Origin: Rotaria sordida | Lineage: Eukaryota > Rotifera > Eurotatoria > Philodinida > Philodinidae | Reading direction: 5' to 3' | DNA length: 64,000 nucleotides | Assembly: GCA_905250125.1 (NCBI GenBank) | Contig: CAJNOL010000642.1 | Location: 51,893 to 115,892, forward strand | Shown: positions 1-9,940 of the stretch, piece by piece | How the letters are laid out: each line of letters starts with the position of its first letter | Position numbering within the stretch: position 1 is the stretch's first letter | Position numbers and translations under genes: made by a program | Notes under the pieces: generated by a model | Databases searched by the model: none | What the model was told of the DNA's origin: nothing | The model's input: only the letters and a program-made list of their open reading frames with translations

Positions 1-14
1 GAAATAGAGGAGGA

Positions 15-217
15 AAGTTACCGTTACGTTACCACTTAACGAATCAAGAGTAGCGGAAAATCCATAGATTTGATTCTTTCATTAGGAAATAGCTATTGGA
101 GGAAAATCACCATCTTTTTATAAAGTTTGATTAAATCATTTATTTCGAAAAATAACCTTTCCTTGATAAATTCACAAATTCTGCATTACTGGATAATTGG
201 TAACGTAACGATAACTT
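15..217. mobile_element. MITE-like element, copy 1 (family also at 40503)
   Basis: The left end (15-34) and right end (198-217) form an imperfect terminal inverted repeat that starts AAGTTAYCGTTACGTTACCA, with one mismatch in 20. Internally it shares the stretch ATTTGATTCTTTC and a following GGAAAATC block with the copy at 40503-40733. It has no coding capacity and I found no clear target-site duplication. It is best read as a short non-autonomous DNA element. Confidence 0.6.
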
Positions 218-945
218 ATCAACCTTAACATTGACTATTATGACTTAGGTAGAACGATCTTCTGTATAGGGTTGTCGGTATCTTTTAGGAGCGAGGACTA
301 AAAGTTCGGCAAAAATAGCTTTTATCTTCAGACTGCTAGAAGTAATGACTGAGGGAGGGGAGAAGAACGAAACCCACAGTGATCCGACTCCTCCCTCAAC
401 AGACAACCTGCCATCAAGCCGTCCTTGTTCCGAGCCTGTCCCACGTTTATTCACCTTATGATAACATTGTTTGCTTATTTTTATTTCACTTTTTTATAGA
501 GAAAGACCAATGGTGTTTCAAAATCCGGTTTCTGTTCAAAGGTACCACGAAGTTGTCAATATCGTCAGAAAATATTAAGAATTTTTCTTAGAAAGTCGAA
601 CATTTTAGAAGGATGAAGGTTCTCATCGCCCTAATCGAGAACTTTACTTCTTTATCACTCAAACGAAAACAAAGAGTGATTTGAGATGTTATCAAGGAAC
701 TATCGAAGGAAAAACAGTTGATTCCAATGCCATAGAATCAGTTTTTCCCCGCTTGGTTCTCATTCTTCTTCTTTTTTTTTTACAAAAAAGTTTTTTTTAG
801 TGCATACTCTGGATTATTTTTCTATAAAATAAAAATATTTTTAATGAACTCATTATTATGTTATTTCAAAATAAAAAAGAACAATCACAGAACATATTTT
901 TATATCAATACGGATAATTATTTTAATTCATGAGTAAAATTATCT
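218..945. other. intergenic, no gene seen
   Basis: AT-rich DNA with T-runs near 770-800. Short open frames at 245-591 look like chance. Nothing else recognisable. Confidence 0.5.
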
Positions 946-1814
946 TTAATCATCGTCATCATTCTTCTCAGCTACTTGCTTCATTACATCTAGAAGCTTA
1001 GACATAACGATAGGAGGATTTGCTGATGATCGTGATATCGGTTTTGTACCATCAATAATTTTTAATTGTTCAAATTGATTTTCTAAATTATCATTAATAA
1101 CATGATCTATTTCTAAACCTAAAAAAAAAACAAAATTTGATTAATTTTGTTTTTTTTTGTTTAAATGAATTTTTCGAAAATACTTTTTCTTTGTTTTCGA
1201 ACTTGTTTAAGTTTATTATATGCTTCATAAATTTTAGTAAATTTTTCTAAATTAATTTTTTGTTGAACTAAATTTGCATGATAATCCGAGGTAAAATGTT
1301 CATTCATTAAATAATCATTTGAAAATATTTCTGAACATACTTTACATGAATATTTTGCATTATTTTCAGAAATTTGTTTCCATATAAATAATTTTTGATT
1401 ATGTATATTATTATTTGATTGAAAATGTATATCGACATTATCTTCACCATGTAATAATAATTGACATATATCACAATATGGTTTATAACCACGTGGATGA
1501 TTCCATTCAAGTAAAATACGCATTGTTTCACGACTTATTATAAATGATGTTGATGCAAAAGATAAATCTTCAGAAATATTATCCTTTGTTGTTGTGAATG
1601 ATGGACGTGTATTTATTGTTGGAATTGATGGACTGGTATTTATTGTTGGAGTTGATGGACTCGTATTTGTTGATATAATTGATTGTTCAGAAGAATTTTG
1701 GGATTCATTTAATTTAGCTTTTTTTATATGTTTGGCACTGTTTAAATGTTGTTCATAAGGTGCTTTACCATTACAGGCAATACTACAAGTTTTACAAAAA
1801 TAATCAGTCGACAT
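946..1814 (-). CDS. C2H2 (U1/dsRNA-binding type) zinc-finger protein
   Basis: Two exons, 1184-1814 and 946-1118, are joined by a 65-bp intron with its donor inside AAAAAGTATTTT and a T-rich TTTAG acceptor. Without splicing the frame stops 14 codons after the donor. The product is about 267 aa. Finger 1 near the N-terminus has C7-x2-C10 and H23-x5-H29. Two more wide-spaced fingers follow, around CDIC and CKVC, each with a His-x5-His pair. A Ser/Thr/Pro-rich linker with short repeats of TSPSxPTINT lies between fingers 1 and 2. The C-terminal exon is acidic and ends in a run of Asp. This spacing is typical of ZnF_U1 and JAZ-type fingers that bind RNA or dsRNA. Function beyond nucleic-acid binding is inference, and the orthologue is not identified. 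Confidence 0.8.
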
Positions 1815-2986
1815 CTAAAGAAAATAGATTTTTAGAAAATTTCATTAAGGATTTATTACGAAATGCCTTTGAAGGACTTGCATTTTTGGTTTGAATAAAA
1901 AACAATGTAGCGATTTTTAGTATCAAATATGAATATGAGAGGTGTTTTGTCTATATTTCCCTCAATGTATATCGTTATTATGGAGTTGAAATCATTAATA
2001 TATATATCACTTCTACTTCATCACCAGTCATTTTAATATGTTCTTATGGAAGGGAAATGTAACAATATCAAATATAATAACAGTTAGAATCATGAAATAG
2101 TCTTGTACCTTCATTTGTCGATTATTGAAGTTCTTGTTGTTATAGGAACAATTTGCTCTCGGAAAAATAACAATTAATTGATGTTTTCGAAAAATGTCGA
2201 ACGAATGCTAATAAAGCAGTAGTGATACATGCCAAGGTCAAAAATGCTAATCTTTCAAGAATATTTATGAATTTCGTCATTAAGAATAAAAACTTACAAC
2301 TCTTGTCATTCAAATAAAAAAAACACTACGGAATTAGCCTAGATCAGTAATGAACTTTCATACATTTCAAATGTGACTATGATTTTTGCGATGCTCTGTA
2401 TACTAAAGGAGAATATACTTCACAATTGTGCTGTATAAAACAAAAACCTTCCAAGTATAATAATAGTAGAATTTCAGTTCATTTGATTTCTTTTTTCTTT
2501 TTTTTTTTTTGAAATTCATTATTATACGAAGGCTAAATAAATAGAGTTAGAAATAATTGCTAATCAACCAAATGGTGGAAATAAAATTTTCATTAATAAA
2601 AGAATCTTAATAATATTTATCTAAGAAATATATATAATCGAAGGACATAACAAAGAAAAAAATCTATCGCTCTCAAACGGCACATCAGAAGACAAGAAGG
2701 TTGTAAAGATTTGTTTGTTTCATTCGTTTATCCTTGTCTGTCTGTCTATTTATCTGTCTGGATTTCTTCAACCTTCATATGACTATAATATATTAATCAA
2801 TAACTAATGAATAAACTATGTTATAGCCTTCAGCATTCAAGGAATCGAAATAAGTTTTTCTTTTCTTTTCCCAAATCAAACCAAAACCAATTTCTGTTTT
2901 TTTATTCGTCAAAACAAACTTCAAATAATATAATAAAAAAAGAAAATACTTTTATGAGATCGACATCTATTCATAGAAGTCAGATG
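1815..2986. other. intergenic, AT-rich
   Basis: No coding exon recognised. A short CTGT-rich microsatellite lies at 2736-2760. The open frame at 2807-3001 has no gene-like features and abuts the 3' end of the hydrolase gene. Confidence 0.5.
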
Positions 2987-4036
2987 TCAGTCATGTTTTA
3001 ATTCTTGTATTTTTTCATTTCTATTTTGTATATATTGAATAATTGCAAGACCAAATTCTTCTCCAATCTTTCGAATATAATCACTTCGATAAACTTGATT
3101 AATATGTTCTTGTTCAAGACTTGTTATACCTTTCATTCCACCAATAATTGCTCCAATCATTGCCGCATTACTATCTGTATCACCACCTATTTCACTAGCA
3201 CGTATTAATGTATTAAAATCAGGTTCACATGTTGGTAAACATGCAATAAGACCAATTATCATTGTTAAACTATCAACACAATAAAAAGTACCACCATTAC
3301 TAATATCAATAATTGATGTTTCATCAATTTGAGATAATAAATTTATTTCTATATAACGTTTAACACGTAAACTTACAAGAAATTTATCATCATTTAATTC
3401 ATAATTTTTTTCATATTTAAGACATAATTGATAAATATATTCAAGAAAATCATTTGAAATTATATTTTTCTTTTTAAATAAATAAATACACATATGAACA
3501 TATATACATGCTGTAGATAATGCAACTGAACTTCTATGTGTCATACGACAAATTGTTTCAATTTCATGATCATCAGCATTGTCACATAAACTATAGTAAA
3601 AAGCAAGTGGTGCTAATTTCATTAAAACACCATTTCCAGTTGCTTCATTACCACTATCAAGATAAGTATGAGTACCATTAAATAACCTTTCAATTGCATT
3701 TTTTGTTCCACCCCAACCAGCAACAGATTCTTTCCATTCGATTATATGTTCATTAGCTATGATTAACATAAGATTTTCATTTGATTGAAGATGTTTTGTT
3801 ATTGCTCTCATCATTGCTAATGTTAATTGTGTATCATCTGTCCATCGTCCTATTTGCCAATCATTTGGTATATATGGATGATTCGTTACACGAGTATATA
3901 AAGTTTTTTCATTTTTATTTTGTAAATCAATTATTTGTTGTCGTGTTAATGTTTCATATGCAATACCTTTTGCATCACCAATTGCTGTACCAAGTACTAT
4001 ACCAATTGTTCGTTCAAGAATTTCATTTGAATTCAT
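2987..4036 (-). CDS. ADP-ribosylglycohydrolase (DraG/ADPRH family)
   Basis: Single-exon gene, 349 aa. It should remove ADP-ribose from proteins or small molecules with a binuclear metal centre. Family signatures are present in order: GTAIGDAKG (residues 16-24), WTDDTQLT (65-72, metal-binding Asp pair and Thr), AGWGGTKNAIERL (106-118), GNGVLMKLAPLA (134-145), THRS (166-169) and GGDTDSNAAMIGA (284-296, the second metal site). All expected acidic and Thr ligands are visible, so it looks catalytically competent. The length is normal for the family. The lack of introns and the DraG-like WTDDT/GGDTDS pattern are compatible with a bacterial origin, but intron loss would look the same. The exact substrate (arginine, serine or dinitrogenase-reductase type) cannot be told. 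Confidence 0.9.
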   Translation of the reverse strand: MNSNEILERTIGIVLGTAIGDAKGIAYETLTRQQIIDLQNKNEKTLYTRVTNHPYIPNDWQIGRWTDDTQLTLAMMRAITKHLQSNENLMLIIANEHIIEWKESVAGWGGTKNAIERLFNGTHTYLDSGNEATGNGVLMKLAPLAFYYSLCDNADDHEIETICRMTHRSSVALSTACIYVHMCIYLFKKKNIISNDFLEYIYQLCLKYEKNYELNDDKFLVSLRVKRYIEINLLSQIDETSIIDISNGGTFYCVDSLTMIIGLIACLPTCEPDFNTLIRASEIGGDTDSNAAMIGAIIGGMKGITSLEQEHINQVYRSDYIRKIGEEFGLAIIQYIQNRNEKIQELKHD

Positions 4037-5945
4037 TGTTTTATATTTGAAGTATACAAGAAGTTTTATCTACATACAAAAAATATTTGTATATGATTCA
4101 AAATTTAACTTTTGAGTCAATCTTTTATTGACGTATAAGCTTTTTCTTTTTTTTTGATTCTAATCAATTTTTTATAGAAAGTTTTAAGAAAAAAATAAAA
4201 TTCTTTCAAAAATAAAATAACCATAAATATATTTGCATATTGTAGTATTTAATTATTTGATTAAATTGATATAATACATTTATCATAAGATTATTAATCT
4301 TTTTTATATAAAATTTAAAAAAGAAAAACTTTTATTCAAGGTCTTTTGACAACAAAAACCTTGTATACATGAAAAGGTTGTCTCAATTAGTTTTTTTTGT
4401 AAAATAACTTTTTTATAAGAATCATTTTAATTTTTATATTTATATAAATAATAAAAATAAAATATGATTCATAATTACTATTCATTTTTGAATTTTTATT
4501 TGAAATAATTTTTTTGTTGTTGTATAAGAATCATTATTTATGCATTTAAGGACGAATATTTCTATTAAGAAAAGAAAATAAAATAAAATAAAACAAGTAA
4601 ACTTATTATTATTATTATTTTTTCTTCTTTTTCCTCTCTTAAAGCCTTGTCTCGTTTTAATGGCATTGTATGCATACAAGGTTTTTTGATCGTTCTTCGG
4701 GGCATGAATACATGATGTTTTTGCTTTCAGTTTCTTCACTACTTGTTCTTTTTTATCCAAGGTCTAAATAACAACATATACGATGAGAGTAATAACAACA
4801 ACAACAACAAAAGAGTTCTCTTATTTCTATCATCCGTTCGTACTTATTGAAAAAACAAAAAATGAAAAACAAAATAATATATGCATTTGTTCGTAGGGGA
4901 AAACACAAAAAAGAAGAGAATAAGAATAACGGATGTTTTTGAAATTTTCTCTGTCAACAAGCAAGACAATCATATAAGACACCAACGTATGCGTGCGTGT
5001 GAGTAAAACAAAAACACGACTTCACCTTCACCGACGATGAGAAAGAGAGAAGAGAGAAAAAGAAAGAAAGAAAGAAAGAGAGAGAGACAGACGACGGAAA
5101 ACAAGAGTGTGCGGAAAACAAAAATGACAGAAAGAGAGAATAACTTGTTTTTGCTTAGCTAACGGAATGCACTCGATTTTTTGATTTAGATTATTTATTT
5201 GTTGTGGTAACTAAATTCATATAAGTTCGCATTCATTTATAATGTTTATGTGTGATTTTGAAATTGTATAAAAGAAAAATAACATCAATTTGTGTGATCT
5301 TTTTAGCCTATATATCTATGTAAGTATATAAATGTAATGTAACCGATCGTCTAACTTAATAATGTACGAAATACATAAAACCTTGAGACATATGAGCTTA
5401 TCGACTATTGTCACAATTGTGATACACGTATATATTTCAAGAGGTTATCATATCGTGCCAAGGTCATAGACTTTCCAGTGTGACGTATGAAGAGGTGTGT
5501 ATCCTTCATTTAGTTCTTTCCTTCATCTGTGTTTCTAGCATTCAAGGTCATCAAAGCTTATTTTTACATAGCTTTCTTCTCATTTCTCTTCTCTTCTCTT
5601 TTCTCAGTCCCATTGATTCATGGGCATCGACCGAGCGAGAAAGAAAGCAAAAGCGTTTTTATTTTGTCCTTCTCTTCTTTACTCTTTTTTTTTGACAGGC
5701 TTTCGTTGTGCTCTGATGTTACTGCTAACAGTGCGTAATTGTGAAAAAAGGAAAAAAAACGATAGATAGAGAGAACGCGACAAATTAACACAAACTACTG
5801 TTTTTATGATTTTCAGATATATACATAAATATATATTTATATATATATATATATATAAAGATATATTTCAATGCCATCATCACATCAATTTAAACAATAC
5901 CATCTATGTTGATTAAATATCATCTATTTAAATTATATTAAAGTG

Positions 5946-5978
<33 letters not shown>

Positions 5979-6079
5979 CATAAATATTATTTTCGTTTTC
6001 TTTTTTTTGTGCTTTTTGTATATGAAAATTAATCTCAATATTGAGATATATTAATTCAAGGTAATCCGAAAATAGATCG
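4037..6079. other. intergenic between divergent genes, simple repeats
   Basis: AT-rich DNA carrying an ACA-type repeat near 4793-4810, a GAAA/GAGA purine tract at 5040-5100 and TA repeats at 5835-5860 and 5945-5975. The CT-rich stretch 5570-5690 may be 5' untranslated sequence of the gene at 6080, but no splice site decides this. Short open frames at 4482-4760 and 5480-5738 look like composition artefacts. Confidence 0.45.
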
Positions 6080-7282
6080 ATGAATTTAACAAATGATTCT
6101 GGTGGATATGATAATGATAAAAATACGTCAAGTGATGAAGATGAAGATAATAATAAAAAATTTGATAATCCACCATCAATACTTATAGAAAGTTTTCTTT
6201 CTGATAATAATGATAATGATGAACTCGATAGATGTGTTCGTGATGATGACGACGATAACGATGATGATGATGATGATGATGATGTTGATGGTGATGATGA
6301 CGATGATGATGGCACTGATATAGAAAATCATTTTTATTCGAAAAAACAAATAACAACACAAAATCGTCTTTGTTCATTATTACGGCAGTCACATCGTCTT
6401 GTTGAATTAAAATTGAATATATTTCCTAAATGTTTGCTAAATCAAAATCAATCATTACGACATGCACTTTCGGATAGTGATATGTCTAAACGATCTCATC
6501 ATTATCAAAATAATCAACAAGAACAAGATCAACAACAATCAATACTTCAGCCATCATTATCATCAAATCATTTTGCTTTTTCAACTAATCGTTCACATCG
6601 TCTTTATTTACCATCATCATTTCTGTTCGAGTTAGAAACACAGATAACAAATTGGTTACAAGCAAGTATATATCTAATTGATTCAATATCAACATCAACC
6701 TATCATCGACGATGTTGGCCTCAACTTTTATTAACATATTTTATTGAAAGAAGTTATACTAATCTCGAATTTATTCGTTGTACACATTCATTATCATTAC
6801 TAACAGTTGAACAAGATTCATGTTCAGTACATAAACATGGATGTGTACCAGAAGAAGATGCATATAAATTATGTTCAATATTACAAAAAGGTTCACGATT
6901 TAATATAGATTCAATTATATTTGATCATATACGTCGTATTATTGTCATTAAAAGTTTACAAGAAAGTAAAAAAAAGAAAATACTAAATAAACATAGACTT
7001 TTTTTAAAATTTTATGTTTAATATTTAGTGCCTAATGATAATTCAAATTTACAACAAGTCTATGTTAAACAATTAAAAAGTCTTAAACAATCTTTAATTC
7101 ATCAACAATCATCTGTCATGAATATAGATAATAATAATCGAATAATAAGTGTTGCATCAATATATTCAAAACTTCTTTTATTTTTATCAAGTCTTTATTC
7201 AATTAAAGCCGAAACGATGCAAATACTTTTCTGTCAACATCTGCTACACAATCCGACTTATTCCTATCTGGTTACTTCATGA
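6080..7282 (+). CDS. acidic protein of unknown function, two exons
   Basis: Exon 1 is 6080-6965 and exon 2 is 7029-7282, joined by a 63-bp intron (6966-7028, GTAAAA...TTTAG). Splicing joins the frame exactly and gives about 379 aa. Unspliced, the frame would run into a Lys-rich tail and stop at 7021. The N-terminal 80 residues are hydrophilic and Asp-rich: residues about 54-78 are nearly all Asp, encoded by a GAT/GAC microsatellite. A Gln/Asn/Ser-rich linker follows, then a more ordered, Leu-rich region with conserved-looking Trp and Cys residues (LPSSFLFELETQITNWLQ, then RRCWPQLLLTYFIERSY). Exon 2 looks helical. I recognise no family. The acidic tract suggests a nuclear or basic-partner-binding role, but that is only a guess. 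Confidence 0.7.
6245..6320 (+). repeat. GAT/GAC trinucleotide tract encoding poly-Asp
   Basis: Nearly uninterrupted GAY codons inside the acidic protein. It is likely length-variable, and it generates spurious His-rich and Ser-rich open frames on the opposite strand. Confidence 0.8.
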
Positions 7283-7309
7283 TTTTAGTTTTTTCTTTTT
7301 CTCTTTTGT

Positions 7310-7452
7310 ATGTGTGTGTGTGTGTGTACGTGAGTGTGTGTATGTGTGTATGTATTGTGTATCCCGGTTGATGATTTATATGTACATATATAAATCATCG
7401 TCTCGATCAGATCATATAAACATGTGTGTGTGTACGTGTGTGTGTGTGTGAG
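7310..7452. repeat. two GT microsatellites
   Basis: GT-rich runs at about 7313-7350 and 7422-7452 just downstream of the acidic-protein stop codon, separated by a short stretch with an ATATAAATCATC motif. Confidence 0.7.
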
Positions 7453-7528
7453 TGCAGCTAAACGGTGAATGAATTTAAGACGGACAAATAATATTTTATT
7501 TTATTTTATTATTTTCTAAAGTATTTAA

Positions 7529-7978
7529 TTAATTATGATGATTATATGTTTCAATTTCAATATTACTCTCAGCTAGATGAAGTGGTATTTGTGTACCATC
7601 AATTTTATACAATATAGCAGTTGTTTTCATTGAATATGATTTACCATCTTGATTAAGAATTTTTTCAAGACAATATTCAATGAAATCACCTTGATTAATA
7701 ATATATTTATTATTTGTTATTCGTTTACATTCTGATTTTGATGATTGATTGAAATGAGAATTGATATGATCATTGAATATAGGTTGTATATAATTCCATA
7801 TATCATTGATAATATCTTGATTAATAATTGTTGAATCATATGGATAGGAAAGAATATCAGTTTGATTTTGTCGTCGTTGTCGAATAAGATTTTGTTCAAA
7901 TTTTGATATAGGTCGAAGTTCGATAAAATTTAAAATAGTTAAAAATAATATAAATAGATTTATAATGAATGTATGCAT
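7529..7978 (-). CDS. small secreted protein of unknown function
   Basis: An open frame continues upstream to 8047, but I choose the ATG at 7976-7978. It begins MHTFIINLFILFLTILNF, a clear signal peptide (positive-poor start, hydrophobic core). The extra 23 N-terminal residues of the longer frame look like untranslated AT-rich sequence. The mature protein is about 125 aa with two Cys (SECKRI and EYCLEK), basic residues RQRRQN just after the signal, and a C-terminal part reading GDFIEYCLEK then TTAILYKIDGTQIP that looks like beta strands. No family recognised. Two cysteines could form one disulphide. It is convergent with the acidic-protein gene, with the GT microsatellites between them. Confidence 0.6.
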   Translation of the reverse strand: MHTFIINLFILFLTILNFIELRPISKFEQNLIRQRRQNQTDILSYPYDSTIINQDIINDIWNYIQPIFNDHINSHFNQSSKSECKRITNNKYIINQGDFIEYCLEKILNQDGKSYSMKTTAILYKIDGTQIPLHLAESNIEIETYNHHN

Positions 7979-8566
7979 GTTTTTTTTCTTCGATATTGAA
8001 AATTTGTAGAAAATGAAAGAGATATAATAGAATAAGATTGAAATCATTTATGGATAGAAAAACAATCTTATTGATTAAAAACATATGAGTTATAGACAAA
8101 CAAAAAAAAAAAAAGGAATTAAATTTTTGTTATAAGTTTTATATGAAATTGTTTAAATATTCTATAGAAAATTCTGCAAGTCAAGTATAAAACTACAACT
8201 ATTGTTTTGTTTTAATTCAAATAATGGTTTTTTTTTTGTTGAATATTACTTTTAATTTATATTCATCATGAATTAAATTTTATTAAAACTGTATGCAAAA
8301 AGAAAAGCTTCTATAACATAAATAGAAGTAACAGTTCGATCAAGAAGAAACAAAAATAAAGTTAATTAAAAACTTTCGTGTTTAATTAGTAATTATAACT
8401 TTGTTGACAATAAAAAAATATTTACAGTAAATCAACAACAAGTAACGCAGGCTTTAACTTATGGAAGAACCTCTGCAGATGTCAAATTGCTTTTCGACCA
8501 AAACGATATTCATTTAATGAGTAATAAAAAAGTCTAGAATCGTTTGATTTTCCAAACCTTCATTTT
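7979..8566. other. intergenic, AT-rich
   Basis: No gene features seen. It contains the upstream region of the small secreted-protein gene. Confidence 0.4.
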
Positions 8567-8910
8567 TGAAATATCGAAATTTGTTACATTTTTCAATAAA
8601 AGCTGTAGTTTCCTCAGGTTGTATGGAAAATCGATTTTTAACTTCAAACTTTGCATAAATGAAATTCTCAATGAGATTAGTTCATTAGACAAGTTGTAAC
8701 TTTTCTAGTATTTCCTATCCTTAGATATTTAATATTCGAAATTTGTTCATATATTTACATCACCAGTAAGAAAATACTAGTTGTTCAATCAACTAATCTC
8801 ATTAAGAATTTTGTTAGTGGAAAGTTTGAAGCCGACAGTCGATTTTTCACGTGATCTGATGGGAATCACAGCTTTTTTGTTAAAAAATCCAGTACAATTC
8901 GATATCTTAC
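8567..8910. mobile_element. fold-back (long inverted repeat) element
   Basis: The two halves are imperfect reverse complements. ATATCGAAATTTGT (8571 onward) pairs with ACAATTCGATAT (8894-8905). AAAAGCTGTRRTT, AAAATCGA, TTCAAACTTT and AATGAGATTAGTT then recur in the same order on the opposite strand. Arms are about 130 bp with a short AT-rich centre around 8720-8770. There is no coding capacity, so this is a MITE or fold-back relic. Confidence 0.6.
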
Positions 8911-9940
8911 AAAAAAACAAAAGGTCTGTGTAGATATAAGAACGAATAAAGAAAAAAGCATCAATTTGTGGAAAATCTTATGTGATAAACATATGAATAT
9001 GAGTCAGTGTTTTATTAAAATATATTCAAAGTCTCGAAAAACAAATAATAAACTCGTCTTTTGAAAATCAATATTTCACATAGCATTATTCTGGCTCTTT
9101 ATTCAAAAACAAAAACGACATTCTATTTGATTTCATTCAAAAAATATTTTTATTATCTATTTATTTAGCGAAGTCTACTGATCGGAAAAGGTCAATATTA
9201 TCTGTATATGAATATGACAGGATTTTATCAATTTGAAAAAAATATTTTTAAAAGTATTTTAATATACTACGATTTGTTTCTCATCAAAATATTCTTATCT
9301 AATATCATAAAATTCAAAATTAATGTTCAATTATAAAAAGCAATCTTTGTTTTCCTTAAATCAAAATACAACAATAGATTAAATTTCATCATCAGACAGA
9401 GACCCCTGTAATAAAACTAGTTAGTTGAAGATACTTCAGTTTGATGAAAGATAATATCATATTATGCTCTCACTGTTTTGTATGGTCAAAATTAAAATTA
9501 TGCGTAATATAAACTTTATATTTCTTATCTTTGAAGAGATAACAAATGTAGATATAAATAAAAGCCTCTTGAACTATGAGGGACACGTAATATTCACCCA
9601 CTTTTTGAATCATCAACTAAATACCCTTCAATCAATCATCTAAAAGACTCATTATGCAAAATAAAATTGACACATATTAAGGAGAAAAAAGCATATGTCA
9701 AATGATCAAGTAACAATCATATTCTCATGCCTCACTGATTTGATGCAACTTCGAAATACAAAAGTATCACATGCTTACGTTTTTTTTTTCGTATACGCTT
9801 CGTTATTTCATTCTTTCATTATCATCTAGGTAAATTGAAAAAGAAGAAAAGATAGATTTGATATCGACAAATACAATTACTTTTCGATAAATGTATACTT
9901 TGAAATGATTTATTTCATTTGTAGATATTCTTAAAAAAAC
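8911..9940. other. intergenic upstream of HAAO
   Basis: AT-rich and without recognisable genes. The HAAO promoter should lie in its right part, but no specific element is visible. Confidence 0.4.

Noticed and set aside
6176-6392. His-rich and Ser-rich open frames on the minus strand
   Set aside because: They are shadows of the GAT/GAC repeat in the acidic-protein gene.
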